In this document: positions 23,157 to 32,195 of the stretch, piece by piece
Layout of the letters: each line of letters opens with the position of its first letter
Position numbering within the stretch: position 1 is the stretch's first letter
Origin: Asaia bogorensis
GTDB taxonomy: Bacteria; Pseudomonadota; Alphaproteobacteria; Rhodospirillales; CAMCUA01
DNA: 35,248 nt
NCBI GenBank assembly: GCA_945878455.1
Contig: CAMCUA010000004.1
Span: forward strand, 1-35,248
Direction: 5' to 3'
Notes under the pieces: model-generated
What the model was told of the DNA's origin: nothing
Seen by the model: only the letters and a program-made list of their open reading frames with translations
Database searches by the model: none
Program-made: the position numbers and the translations under genes

Positions 23157-24644
23157 ATGCAGATGCCCCCGCCCGACCCAGACGTCCTCAGCCGGCGCCC
23201 GGAAATCCTTGTGGCCTTGCGCGCGATACTGCCGGCCGAATGCATCATTGCCGACGAGGATTCCCGGCGCGCTTACGAATGCGACGGGCTCAGCGCCTAT
23301 CGTCAACTACCGCTGATCGTCATCCTGCCGGAAACCACCGAACAGGTCGCCCGCGTCCTGCGCTATTGCCGGGATCATGGGGTCAAAGTGGTGCCGCGCG
23401 GCGCCGGCACATCGTTATCCGGCGGTGCCTTACCGTTGGCCGATGCGGTGACGATAGGTCTGGGTAAATTCAACCGCATTCTTGACATCGACTTTGCCAA
23501 CCGCTGCGTCGTCGTCCAGCCCGGCGTCACCAACCTGGCCATAACCCAGGCCGTGGCCCATGCCGGTTTCTATTATGCGCCTGACCCCTCGAGTCAGATC
23601 GCCTGCACCATCGGCGGCAATGTCGCCGAAAATTCCGGCGGAGTGCATTGTCTCAAGTACGGGCTTACCGCCCATAATCTGTTGGGTGTCGAGATGGTGT
23701 TGACGTCGGGCGACATCATCCGCCTGGGCGGTCGCCATCTGGACCCCGGCACCTACGATCTGCTCGGCGTCATCACCGGCTCCGAGGGGCTGCTTGGCGT
23801 GGTCACCGAGGTTACCGTGCGCATCCTCAAGGCCCCGGAAACGGCCCGCGCCGTCCTCCTCGGCTTCCCATCGCCCGAGGCGGCTGGCGATTGTGTCGCC
23901 GCCATCATCGGCAACGGTATTGTGCCGGGTGGCCTGGAAATGATGGACACACCCGCCATCCACGCCGCCGAAGACTTCGTCCACGCCGGATATCCGCGCG
24001 ATGTCGCCGGATTGTTGATCGCCGAATTGGACGGCCCCGCAGCCGAAGTCGCCTATCTGCTCGAACGGGTCACGGCCATCGCCCGCGACACGGGGGCCGT
24101 ATTCGTGCGCGTCAGCGAGTCGGAGGAAGAGCGCCAGCGCTTTTGGGCCGGACGTAAAGCCGCCTTCCCTGCCGTCGGGCGAATTTCACCGGATTACTAT
24201 TGCATGGATGGGACCATCCCGCGCCGCTGCCTGGCCGAGGTCTTGCGCCGAACCGCACAATTATCGGCAAAGTACGGCCTACGCGTTGCCAATGTTTTTC
24301 ACGCCGGCGACGGCAACCTGCACCCGCTCATCTTGTACGATGCCAATCTGCCGGGCGAATTGGAGCGGGCCGAGGAACTGGGCGCCGACATCTTGCGCCT
24401 GTGCGTCGAGGTTGGCGGCGTTCTGACCGGCGAACACGGTGTCGGCGTGGAAAAGCGCGACCTGATGGGGGCGATGTTCGACGCTGTCGACCTTGGCCAC
24501 CAACAGCGGCTGAAATGCGCCTTCGATCCCGAGGGGTTGCTCAATCCCGGTAAGGTCTATCCCACCTTACACCGCTGCGCCGAATTGGGCCGCCTGCACG
24601 TTCATCGCGGACAGCTGCCGTTTCCCGATCTGCCACGCTTTTGA
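23157..24644 (+). CDS. FAD-linked oxidase, glycolate oxidase subunit GlcD-like
   Basis: This 495-residue protein is a VAO/PCMH-type FAD enzyme. The FAD-binding half has VVPRGAGTSLSGGALPL, PDPSSQIACTIGGNVAENSGG and the segment ITGSEGLLGVVTEVTVRIL. The C-terminal half carries the substrate and FAD contacts NVFHAGDGNLHP and VLTGEHGVGVEKRDLM. This is the GlcD layout (glycolate to glyoxylate), but D-lactate dehydrogenases of the same family look alike. In most alphaproteobacteria glcD is followed by glcE and glcF; here the next gene is convergent, so this copy is an orphan and may use another 2-hydroxyacid. GGAGAG lies 5 nt before the start. Confidence 0.92.
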   Translation: MQMPPPDPDVLSRRPEILVALRAILPAECIIADEDSRRAYECDGLSAYRQLPLIVILPETTEQVARVLRYCRDHGVKVVPRGAGTSLSGGALPLADAVTIGLGKFNRILDIDFANRCVVVQPGVTNLAITQAVAHAGFYYAPDPSSQIACTIGGNVAENSGGVHCLKYGLTAHNLLGVEMVLTSGDIIRLGGRHLDPGTYDLLGVITGSEGLLGVVTEVTVRILKAPETARAVLLGFPSPEAAGDCVAAIIGNGIVPGGLEMMDTPAIHAAEDFVHAGYPRDVAGLLIAELDGPAAEVAYLLERVTAIARDTGAVFVRVSESEEERQRFWAGRKAAFPAVGRISPDYYCMDGTIPRRCLAEVLRRTAQLSAKYGLRVANVFHAGDGNLHPLILYDANLPGELERAEELGADILRLCVEVGGVLTGEHGVGVEKRDLMGAMFDAVDLGHQQRLKCAFDPEGLLNPGKVYPTLHRCAELGRLHVHRGQLPFPDLPRF

Positions 24645-24664
24645 AGGCAGGTCCGCTCCTGGCC

Positions 24665-25477
24665 TTATTCCCCCTGCTGCAGCAGTAGACCCCGACTCCG
24701 GGCCAGCCGGAACATGTAGAGAAAGAATCCAATCGACGCAGCAAGGTAGACGAGGTTGAGGCCGGCCGCCCAGACAAGGTGCGGTACGTCGAAGCGATCT
24801 TCGAACAAAACGGCGCGCATGCCTTCGAAGACATGCGCCGAGGGCAAGGCCAGGGCCACCGGTTGCAGCCAATCGGGCAGGGTAGAGATCGGATAATAGA
24901 TTCCGGACACGGGCGCCAACAGGAACACCCCCAACCAGATCAAGCTTTCCGCACCCAATCCGTTGCGCAGAACGATGCCTGATGCGATCAGGCCAAGCCA
25001 CCAGCCCATGGCCAGCAGATTGGCGAAAAACGCGAGCAGCGGCGGCCCCAGTTCGAAAACCCAGACGCCATAAAACGGCAAAGCCAGCAGTGCTGCCGGC
25101 AAGACGCCGATCACCGTGCGCAACAGGCTCATGGTCATCAAGGCGATCACAAATTCGTAGGGACGCAGGGGGCTGACGAACAGTTGGCCGAGATTGCGGG
25201 CGTACATTTCCTCGACAAAGGGGATGGCGAAACCCAAATTGCTGCGAAACATCACGTCCCAGAGCAAGACAGCACTGATCAGCACCGAGGCCGCCTGAGC
25301 CACCCACGAACTGTGCTGCAGAAAGAATGTGGTGATGAAACCCCACATCAGCATCTGCATCAAAGGCCAGTACGCAAGTTCCAACAGACGTGGCCAGGAA
25401 CGGCGCATGACGTAAGCGTGGCGCAGGATAATGGCGCCGATCCGCCGTCCCGGTGAGCCGGACTCGGCGGCCATCAT
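24665..25477 (-). CDS. ABC-2 type transporter permease
   Basis: The track extends this to 25630, but the extension overlaps the ATPase gene; the real start is the ATG at 25477, which overlaps the ATPase stop in an ATGA arrangement. The product is 270 residues with about six hydrophobic segments, among them LISAVLLWDVMFRSN, GVLPAALLALPFYGVWVF and LIWLGVFLLAPVSGIYYP. ABC-2 permeases export drugs, polysaccharides, lipids or lantibiotic-type peptides. The substrate is not evident. It is the last gene of the four-gene minus-strand unit and converges on the GlcD-like gene with only 20 bp between the stops. Confidence 0.92.
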   Translation of the reverse strand: MMAAESGSPGRRIGAIILRHAYVMRRSWPRLLELAYWPLMQMLMWGFITTFFLQHSSWVAQAASVLISAVLLWDVMFRSNLGFAIPFVEEMYARNLGQLFVSPLRPYEFVIALMTMSLLRTVIGVLPAALLALPFYGVWVFELGPPLLAFFANLLAMGWWLGLIASGIVLRNGLGAESLIWLGVFLLAPVSGIYYPISTLPDWLQPVALALPSAHVFEGMRAVLFEDRFDVPHLVWAAGLNLVYLAASIGFFLYMFRLARSRGLLLQQGE

Positions 25478-26253
25478 TTCGTCGCTCCGGACAAGGTTCC
25501 GGAACGGCGTTGGCGGGCGACGTCGAGGAACACCTCTTCTAGGTTTTCTCGACCGTAACGGCGCAGCAGATCGGTCGGGGCGCCGTCGTCGACGATGGCC
25601 CCCGCCCGCATCATCAGCACCCGGTCGCACAGGCGCTCAACCTCGCCCATGTTGTGCGACGCGAGTAGGATGGTCGTACCCACCCGTTGCCGGTAACGCT
25701 CCAGATAGCCACGCACCCAGTCTCCGGTATCGGGATCGAGCGAAGCCGTCGGTTCGTCGAGCAGCAGCAGTTCCGGTTCGTTGAGCAAGGCCTTGGCCAG
25801 AGCCACCCGGGTTGCCTGTCCCGACGAAAGACTGCCCAATGGCCGGTGCAGAAAGGCTCCCATGTCCAAATCGCTGGCCAGTTCGGCGACGCGCTCGCGC
25901 ACCCGGGAAAGGCCGTACAGATGGCCGTATACGGTTAGGTTTTCCGCCGCGCTCAGCCGCTTTGGCAAATCGATATAGGGCGAGGAAAAATTCATCCGGC
26001 CCAAGACGCGAAAGCGATGATGGGCCATATCTTCGCCGAGCACCGTCACCGTCCCGGCCGTCGGCAGCAACAATCCCAGGATGATCGACAGCGTCGTCGT
26101 CTTGCCGGCGCCATTGCCACCCAGCAAGGCCGTGGTTGAGCCGCGCGCCACCGAGAAGGTCAGCGAATCGATGGCGGTCACATCGCCGAAGCGCTTGGTC
26201 AGTCCCACGATGGAAATGGCCGGCGATGCGGCGACCTGATCGGACGCCATCAT
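25474..26253 (-). CDS. ABC-2 type transporter ATP-binding protein
   Basis: This 259-residue nucleotide-binding subunit has Walker A GGNGAGKT at residues 45-52, the ABC signature LSSGQ at 142-146 and Walker B LLLLDEP at about 162-168, followed by D-loop ASLDPD and an H-switch in LLASHNM. It belongs to the CcmA/NatA-like exporter group. Its start ATGATGG overlaps the stop of the upstream degenerate EAL-like gene (ATGA), and its end overlaps the permease start in the same way, so all are translationally coupled. It pairs with the permease to energise export; nothing in the sequence identifies the cargo. Confidence 0.95.
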   Translation of the reverse strand: MMASDQVAASPAISIVGLTKRFGDVTAIDSLTFSVARGSTTALLGGNGAGKTTTLSIILGLLLPTAGTVTVLGEDMAHHRFRVLGRMNFSSPYIDLPKRLSAAENLTVYGHLYGLSRVRERVAELASDLDMGAFLHRPLGSLSSGQATRVALAKALLNEPELLLLDEPTASLDPDTGDWVRGYLERYRQRVGTTILLASHNMGEVERLCDRVLMMRAGAIVDDGAPTDLLRRYGRENLEEVFLDVARQRRSGTLSGATK

Positions 26254-27530
26254 CCGTTACGCTGCACGCGGGTTTTCAGGCGCCGCAGCTCCCGTTTGCG
26301 ATTTTCCTCGGCAATCAGCACCTCCACATGCCGGCCCTGGAACAGGGATATCCCTACGGAACGGCCAAAATCGATGGCCTCGCGATTGTCGCAGCGACAC
26401 AGGATAACCCGATCCTCGCCGCTGCGCTTAATCATGGCATGGATGCGATTGCGCATTTCCTCGCCGCCATCGACCAATTGGGGATGCCAGTACAGCTTAA
26501 GGAAATCGGCCCCCAGGCGTTCGCGGTCGATCATCGACATGGTCTGATAGGTCAGACCGTCGATACAGATACGATAGCCGCGTTCCTGAGCGAAACTGCG
26601 GGCAAACATATAAGCGCCCAGATCGGCGAACAGATCGACCACCTGCAGCTCGACGATCATGTGGCCGCGCCGGCCAGCGGGGACGTTGTCGTCGAAACCG
26701 AGAAATTGCGGCGATAGCATGGTGGTGACGTTGAGGTTGAAGCTGATGTCGCCGGAGATGGTGATCTGATCGGTCTTGGCCAACATCGATAGCATGCGCC
26801 TGTCCAGCGTTTCGGTCAGGTGCTGGAACAGCCAGGGGCTGGAGGACAGATCGACGCCGGGCAACAACGTCTCGCGCAAATCCCGGATGGAAATGAACAG
26901 TTCGCTGAAGGCGGGCTCGGGTGCCAGCTTCGGCCCCAGCATGCAGATGAATTGCCGGCGCACCAGATTCGACAGGTCCGTGCGGGTAAGCGCCGTCTCC
27001 ATGCGGCCCAGCACCAAAGGCGTCAGCGGCTCGCCCTTATCCTGCTTGGCGCGCAACGCCGCGCGGGTATCCAACTTGGCCCGCGTGCCGGTCTGCCGAT
27101 GCTCTTCGGAATCGACCAGTCCTTGGGCGAAGCGCAGAATGTCATCATATTGGCTGGCGACGTCGAACCATGTACAAAATCGCCGGTTTGCCGTCTCCCC
27201 TTCGGCCAACAGGGGATCGTCGCTGAACAAGAAACGGACGCGTTGAACGGCGTTTTCCGCTGCTGTATGCGCTTCGTCCTTGTAGATGAAAAACAGGTCC
27301 GAATTCTTGATCTGGAACAGTTGACCCTGCAACGAATGGATCAGATTTTCGAAGTTGTCCGCCGCCACGCGAATATGATGTTCGCGTCGGTTGAAGGGAC
27401 GCAAGTGCGACAGGTGAATATGCACCGCCTTGCGTTCATCCTTGTGCTGTTCAAGACGACGGACGTAATCGAGCAACAGATATTCCTGGCTGGGCGCGCG
27501 GCGCGGCGTTTCGAAGGGAGGACGGGCCAT
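26250..27530 (-). CDS. Degenerate GGDEF-EAL-like protein, second of a tandem pair coupled to the ABC exporter
   Basis: This 426-residue soluble protein is a paralogue of its upstream neighbour. My reading is a degenerate GGDEF-like N-domain (residues ~35-105, with KNSDLFFIY in the GGDEF position) and a degenerate EAL-like C-domain (~205-410). EAL landmarks can be traced: FSELFIS where E-A-L should be, SFNLNVTTMLSPQF, HMIVELQVVDLF, then ICIDGLTYQTMS instead of the DDFGTG metal site, FLKLYW instead of KID, and CRCDNREA instead of AEGVE, but SLFQGRHVE keeps the Q-G. The acidic residues needed for c-di-GMP hydrolysis are gone, so it may bind a ligand or a partner. It begins 2 nt after the first gene's stop and overlaps the ATPase start. 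The domain assignment is by eye. Confidence 0.65.
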   Translation of the reverse strand: MARPPFETPRRAPSQEYLLLDYVRRLEQHKDERKAVHIHLSHLRPFNRREHHIRVAADNFENLIHSLQGQLFQIKNSDLFFIYKDEAHTAAENAVQRVRFLFSDDPLLAEGETANRRFCTWFDVASQYDDILRFAQGLVDSEEHRQTGTRAKLDTRAALRAKQDKGEPLTPLVLGRMETALTRTDLSNLVRRQFICMLGPKLAPEPAFSELFISIRDLRETLLPGVDLSSSPWLFQHLTETLDRRMLSMLAKTDQITISGDISFNLNVTTMLSPQFLGFDDNVPAGRRGHMIVELQVVDLFADLGAYMFARSFAQERGYRICIDGLTYQTMSMIDRERLGADFLKLYWHPQLVDGGEEMRNRIHAMIKRSGEDRVILCRCDNREAIDFGRSVGISLFQGRHVEVLIAEENRKRELRRLKTRVQRNG

Positions 27531-27532
27531 GA

Positions 27533-28792
27533 TCAGGCATCACCCCGTTCCGCCGTGCGCTGAATCAGACGGTCGATCATGCGGCCTTGAAGGCGCGAGA
27601 CGCCGAGGCCGAGCCCCCATCGAATGGCCTGTTCGGAATCGACACGGGCAAGGATGACGCGCTCGGCGCCAATATGGCTGATGACGTCGCGAATATCGGC
27701 CAGGCGGCCGGCCGGCACACCGGAATGGAATTCCGGGCTCCAGCTGATCTTGACGAAATCGGGGCGCAAAAGGCCCGGATCGAAAAAGCTCAGCGACAGC
27801 GGATTGAGCCCGTCCAGCAGCACGCGGTAGCCTCGCTCGTTCAGCCAAGCATGGGCATCTTCGAATGCCGTCATATTGGCAAAAATATCGACCGTCTGCA
27901 TTTCGATGACGACGCGATGCGTTGTGTTTCCCACCATACCGTGAAAGGACTGAAATCCCGTTGATAGCACCGTGGCGACATTGAGGTTCAAACTGACGGG
28001 ATAGGGCAAATTCGTCGGGTCTTGCCGCATCAACACCGACAACATGCGCCGGTCGAGGGTTTCGGTCAGGAACTGAAACATCCAAGGACTGGAAAACAGG
28101 TTGATCTCTGGCGCAACCCGCTGCTGCAATTCCGACATCGATATGAAGAACTCGCTGAACAGAACCTCGCCTGCCCGGCCGCCTTCGATGGCCACCGCTT
28201 GTTGCTGGCGGATCAGGTCCAGGATGCGCACGCTTTTCAGACGTTCGTTGATGGTATTCAGAGTTTCCGGCTCCAGCGCCTCACCGCGCATGACCGAAAA
28301 CTGACGACCGTCCGCACCGCGCTCCAACTCCCGGCGGCGGCGATCCCGTTCGGCTTCGACGATTTCCGTCACGGTGGCGAAAAAAACGGCATATTCGGTG
28401 GGTTGCGACAGGTCCAACCACGAGGTGAAGCGGTCGTCGGGCGAACCCACCTCGCTGAAGGTCAAGGGATCTTCGCTGAACAAGGCCCGGATGCGGTTGA
28501 TCGGCTGATCCACTTCGTCGATGGGTACCTCGCGGCACATCAGTACAAAATCGCCGTTTGACAGCATGTAGAGCGTGACGTCGCGGTTATTGACCAGCGC
28601 ATCGAAGGTGCGCGCGGCGATCCGCAAAAAGTGGCGCTTGCGGAATTCAGGTCGCAACCGCGACAGGTGCAGGTGGACCGCGTAGCTGCCCTTCGTGGTC
28701 TGTTCGATCCGCTGCAAATGATCCAGCAGGACGCCGTCTTCGCTGGGCGAATCCGTCGGGATCAGAGAAACCGCCGTGCTGGGTTCAGCCAT
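27533..28792 (-). CDS. Degenerate GGDEF-EAL-like protein, first of a tandem pair coupled to the ABC exporter
   Basis: This 419-residue protein opens the four-gene unit. An N-domain (~36-110) resembles GGDEF with YMLSNGDFVLM at the signature position. A charged helical linker (~140-165, AERDRRRRELERG) follows. An EAL-like domain (~205-412) shows LFSEFFIS (EFF for EAL), VSLNLNVATVLSTGF, RVVIEMQTVDIF (E297 retained), VLLDGLNPLS for DDFGTG, FVKISW for KID, LARVDSEQA for AEGVE, and SRLQGRMI. Metal-binding acids are largely lost, so hydrolysis of c-di-GMP is unlikely. The two proteins share the segment SSPWxFQxLTETLDRRMLS, and their similarity is spread over the full length, suggesting an old duplication. 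It diverges from the phosphatase gene over about 120 bp. No membrane segment or signal peptide is seen. Confidence 0.65.
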   Translation of the reverse strand: MAEPSTAVSLIPTDSPSEDGVLLDHLQRIEQTTKGSYAVHLHLSRLRPEFRKRHFLRIAARTFDALVNNRDVTLYMLSNGDFVLMCREVPIDEVDQPINRIRALFSEDPLTFSEVGSPDDRFTSWLDLSQPTEYAVFFATVTEIVEAERDRRRRELERGADGRQFSVMRGEALEPETLNTINERLKSVRILDLIRQQQAVAIEGGRAGEVLFSEFFISMSELQQRVAPEINLFSSPWMFQFLTETLDRRMLSVLMRQDPTNLPYPVSLNLNVATVLSTGFQSFHGMVGNTTHRVVIEMQTVDIFANMTAFEDAHAWLNERGYRVLLDGLNPLSLSFFDPGLLRPDFVKISWSPEFHSGVPAGRLADIRDVISHIGAERVILARVDSEQAIRWGLGLGVSRLQGRMIDRLIQRTAERGDA

Positions 28793-28913
28793 GCTTCGTC
28801 ACGACCATCCGGTTCCCGCCTACCAGCAGACGCCCGCCGATCAATAGTTGACGGGTGCCGCAGTTGGCATGATATGTCCGCACATGCCAAGCGCACAACA
28901 TGGCGGGCGATCC

Positions 28914-29666
28914 ATGCCGGCAGGTGTCCTCGAGAAGCGTCCGCGGGTACCGGCCGGTGCCCGAGTCTACGCTATTGGCGATATCCACGGCCGGCTCGAT
29001 CTGCTGCTGCGGCTGCACGACATGATCCGTCGCGATGCCGAGACTTCGGGAGCAGCACGGCGAATCGTGGTTTATTTGGGCGATTATATCGACCGGGGAC
29101 CCGATTCCTACGGGGTCGTCGATCTGCTCGCCACGCAGCCGCTTGACGGGTTCGAGCATGTCTACCTCAAGGGCAATCACGAGGATCTGCTGCTGCGCTT
29201 TGTGACGGATGGCAGCCTGGCCCGATCCTGGCTGGGCAACGGCGGGGGTCCTACCCTGAAAAGCTACGGCGTTTCCACCCTGGGCATTCTATTGGGCCAG
29301 TCAGGGCTGCAACGCATGCGGAGCAAATTGGAACGCAGTATACCCGCAGACCATCTCGCCTTCTTTCGCAGCTTGGTGCTATCGCATCTGGAGGGCGACT
29401 ATCTGTTCGTGCATGCCGGCGTCAGACCCGGTGTCCCCCTCGACCGACAAGATGCCGAGGACCTGATGTGGATCCGGAAAGAATTTCTCGTCGCCGAAGA
29501 CGACTTCGGCAAAATGGTGGTCCATGGCCGCAGCATCGTCAGCGAACCGGAAATCAAACCCAACCGCATTGGCATCGACACAGGTGCTTTTCGCAGCGAT
29601 TGCCTGACATGCCTTGTCCTCGATGGCGCCACCCGGCGCTTCCTCGACACATCCGGCCCGACCTAG
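28914..29666 (+). CDS. PPP-type metallophosphoesterase (serine/threonine protein phosphatase-like)
   Basis: The product has the full PPP metal-site series: [13 protein letters not shown] (residues 19-31), [13 protein letters not shown] (53-65), [10 protein letters not shown] (84-93), a later FVHAGVRPG, and MVVHGRSI. These ligate two metals and catalyse phosphomonoester hydrolysis; bacterial relatives act on phosphoproteins or on nucleotides such as diadenosine tetraphosphate. Several starts are possible: TTG 28848 (the track choice), ATG 28869, 28884 or 28914. I use 28914 ([10 protein letters not shown], 250 residues) because it leaves a normal short N-terminus, but its Shine-Dalgarno is weak. 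It diverges from the degenerate EAL-like operon and lies 86 bp before the UDP-sugar gene. Confidence 0.88.
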   Translation: MPAGVLEKRPRVPAGARVYAIGDIHGRLDLLLRLHDMIRRDAETSGAARRIVVYLGDYIDRGPDSYGVVDLLATQPLDGFEHVYLKGNHEDLLLRFVTDGSLARSWLGNGGGPTLKSYGVSTLGILLGQSGLQRMRSKLERSIPADHLAFFRSLVLSHLEGDYLFVHAGVRPGVPLDRQDAEDLMWIRKEFLVAEDDFGKMVVHGRSIVSEPEIKPNRIGIDTGAFRSDCLTCLVLDGATRRFLDTSGPT

Positions 29667-29752
29667 CCATCGCGACCCGACGACAGCGCCGCAATGCGAT
29701 AGGATAATCCCGCCGCAGACGACGATTCCGGACAGAAGGAAACTTATAAGGC

Positions 29753-30694
29753 ATGCCATCGCGCAAGCGCATTTTGGTTACCGGCGGCGCCGGTTTCGTC
29801 GGTTCGCACCTGTGCGAGCGGTTGCTAGCCGATGGCCATGACGTCATGTGCGCCGACAATTTTTTCACCGGTACCAAGGACAACATCGTCCATCTTCTGG
29901 GCAATCCCCGTTTCGAACTGTTGCGCCACGACATCACCTTCCCCCTGTATGTCGAGGTCGATGAAATCTACAATCTGGCCTGCCCCGCCTCACCCATCCA
30001 CTATCAGTCCGATCCGGTGCAGACGACCAAGACTTCGGTATTCGGCGCCATCAACATGCTGGGTCTCGCCAAGCGGACCAAAGCGAAGATTTTTCAAGCC
30101 TCGACCAGCGAGGTCTATGGCGATCCCGTTGTCCATCCGCAGACCGAATCCTATCGCGGCAACGTCAGCACCACGGGACCGCGCGCCTGTTACGACGAAG
30201 GCAAGCGCTGCGCCGAAACTCTCTTCTTCGATTACTACCGCCAGCACCGCGTCAACATCCGCGTCGCCCGCATCTTCAATACCTACGGACCGCGGATGCA
30301 CCCGGGCGACGGCCGGGTCGTTTCCAATTTCGTCGTGCAAGCCCTGCGCGGCGAACCGATCACCATCTATGGCGATGGCCGCCAAAGCCGGTCGTTCTGC
30401 TACGTCGACGATCTGGTCGAAGGTTTCATCCGCCTGATGAAGGCCCCGGACAGAATCACCGGCCCGATCAATTTGGGCAATCCCGAGGAATTCACCATCC
30501 GCCAGCTCGCCGAAGCCGTATTGGCCGCCACTGAATCGAAGTCGCCTATGGTCAGCCATCCGCTGCCAGAAGACGATCCGATACAGCGCTGCCCGGACAT
30601 CTCGCAGGCTGTCGAAGCGCTGGGTTGGCAGCCTACCGTGCGGCTGGTCGAGGGGTTGGCCCGCACCGTCGCCTACTTCCGCAGCGTTCTCTAG
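29753..30694 (+). CDS. UDP-glucuronate decarboxylase-like extended SDR (UDP-xylose synthase family)
   Basis: This 313-residue extended SDR starts with [12 protein letters not shown] (residues 9-20). The decarboxylase-type segments are [12 protein letters not shown] at 74-85 and [10 protein letters not shown] (T118, S119, E120). The catalytic pair is Y147-x-x-x-K151 in [11 protein letters not shown], and [18 protein letters not shown] is characteristic of UDP-xylose synthases. The expected reaction is NAD-dependent oxidative decarboxylation of UDP-glucuronate to UDP-xylose for extracellular polysaccharide or glycosylation. AAGGAAA lies about 10 nt before the ATG. It lacks the N-terminal membrane anchor of eukaryotic enzymes. 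No glycosyltransferase lies beside it, so the acceptor glycan is unknown. Confidence 0.92.
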   Translation: MPSRKRILVTGGAGFVGSHLCERLLADGHDVMCADNFFTGTKDNIVHLLGNPRFELLRHDITFPLYVEVDEIYNLACPASPIHYQSDPVQTTKTSVFGAINMLGLAKRTKAKIFQASTSEVYGDPVVHPQTESYRGNVSTTGPRACYDEGKRCAETLFFDYYRQHRVNIRVARIFNTYGPRMHPGDGRVVSNFVVQALRGEPITIYGDGRQSRSFCYVDDLVEGFIRLMKAPDRITGPINLGNPEEFTIRQLAEAVLAATESKSPMVSHPLPEDDPIQRCPDISQAVEALGWQPTVRLVEGLARTVAYFRSVL

Positions 30695-30788
30695 TTTCGT
30701 GTGTTCCTCGGTGTTGCCGCCATGCCAGCCGGCGGTTAGGGTGCGCCATCTGTGATCATCCCAGGATGAAGCAAGCGCGGGGCGGCAC

Positions 30789-32195
30789 GTGAATTACGTG
30801 AGCACCCGGGGCAGCGCCCCGGTTCTGAACTTCGAGGATGTGCTGCTGACCGGCTTGGCAACGGACGGCGGCCTCTATGTGCCGAAGTCCTGGCCGACGT
30901 TTTCACCTGATGACATCCGTTCCTGGCGCGGTCTGTCTTATGCCGAGCTGGCGGCCCGGATCATGCAGCCCTTCGTCGGGACGGCTTTCACATCCGGCGA
31001 ACTGGCTGGACTGATGAACGCCGCTTATGCCGGCTTTAGCCACGCAGCCGTCGCTCCGCTCAAACAATTGCACGACGATATCTGGCTGATGGAGTTGTTC
31101 CATGGTCCGACCCTTGCCTTCAAGGACATGGCCTTGCAGGTCGTGGGGCGCATGTTCGATACCGTGCTCGCCCGCCGCGGCGAACGAATCGTCATCATCG
31201 GTGCGACCTCGGGCGATACGGGATCGGCCGCCATCGAGGCGGTGCGCGGTAGCGCATCGGCAGAAATTTTCATGCTCCACCCTCATGGACGGGTATCGGA
31301 AGCGCAACGTCGGCAGATGACCACGGTTCGCGTGCCGAATGTCCACAATATCGCCGTCGATGGTACCTTCGACGATTGCCAAGATCTGGTGAAGGCGATG
31401 TTCAACGATGCCGACTTTCGCGCTCGCCACCGGCTGTCGGCAGTCAATTCGATCAATTGGGCGCGGATCGCTGCGCAGATCGTCTACTACTTTCGCGCCG
31501 CTCTGGCTCTGGGCGCCCCCGACCGTCCCATCGCCTTCGCCGTGCCGTCCGGCAATTTCGGCAACGTCTTCGCCGGTTATGCCGCCGTACGCATGGGGCT
31601 TCCGGTGGCCGCGCTTTACGTCGGGACCAACCGCAACGACATACTCGCCCGCTTCCTCGCATCGGGGGAAATGGCGACCGAGACGGTGCATCCCACCATC
31701 AGCCCGAGTATGGACATCCAGATTTCGTCGAACTTCGAGCGTTTGCTGTTCGAACTGCTGGACCGGGACGGCGATGCCGTCAACGGCCGGATGGCGGGAC
31801 TGCGCCAGAGCGGTGCCTTCGCCGTCGATGCCGGCTGCCTGGCCCGGGCGCGCCAGATGTTCGCCGGCTTCCGTTGCGACGACGATGCGACACGTGCCGA
31901 GATCGCCGCTACCTATCGCGCCACTGGCGAGTTGCTCGACCCGCATTCGGCCATAGGGGTTGCCGCGGCGCGCGCCTTGGGTGCCGGCAAGGGCATTCCC
32001 GTGGTCGCCCTCGCCACCGCCCATCCAGCCAAATTTCCGCAAGCCGTGACCGAGGCCGCCGGCGTCGTGCCGAAGCTGCCGGCACAGCTTGCCGATCTAT
32101 ACGACCGCGAAGAACGATGCACCCGCCTGCCCAATGACCTGCGCACTATCGAGGACCATGTCGACATGCGACTGAAAGAACGAGTTGCCGCATGA
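30789..32195 (+). CDS. thrC: Threonine synthase
   Basis: This 468-residue PLP enzyme converts O-phospho-L-homoserine to L-threonine. A GTG start at 30789 is chosen because the N-terminus NYVSTRG matches the family exactly; a purine-rich GCGGGGCGG precedes it. The PLP lysine is K112 in FHGPTLAFKDMALQ, and the phosphate-binding loop follows in GATSGDTGSAAIEA. The segment VPSGNFGNVFAGYAA is also conserved. The length matches the long type of threonine synthase found in proteobacteria and fungi. Its stop overlaps the start of the M16 peptidase gene (ATGA), an arrangement common in alphaproteobacteria. Confidence 0.97.
   Translation: MNYVSTRGSAPVLNFEDVLLTGLATDGGLYVPKSWPTFSPDDIRSWRGLSYAELAARIMQPFVGTAFTSGELAGLMNAAYAGFSHAAVAPLKQLHDDIWLMELFHGPTLAFKDMALQVVGRMFDTVLARRGERIVIIGATSGDTGSAAIEAVRGSASAEIFMLHPHGRVSEAQRRQMTTVRVPNVHNIAVDGTFDDCQDLVKAMFNDADFRARHRLSAVNSINWARIAAQIVYYFRAALALGAPDRPIAFAVPSGNFGNVFAGYAAVRMGLPVAALYVGTNRNDILARFLASGEMATETVHPTISPSMDIQISSNFERLLFELLDRDGDAVNGRMAGLRQSGAFAVDAGCLARARQMFAGFRCDDDATRAEIAATYRATGELLDPHSAIGVAAARALGAGKGIPVVALATAHPAKFPQAVTEAAGVVPKLPAQLADLYDREERCTRLPNDLRTIEDHVDMRLKERVAA

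Noticed and set aside
25478-25630. 51-codon N-terminal extension of the ABC permease given in the track
   Set aside because: It is an out-of-frame reading of the ATPase gene; the ATGA overlap at 25474-25477 gives the natural start.
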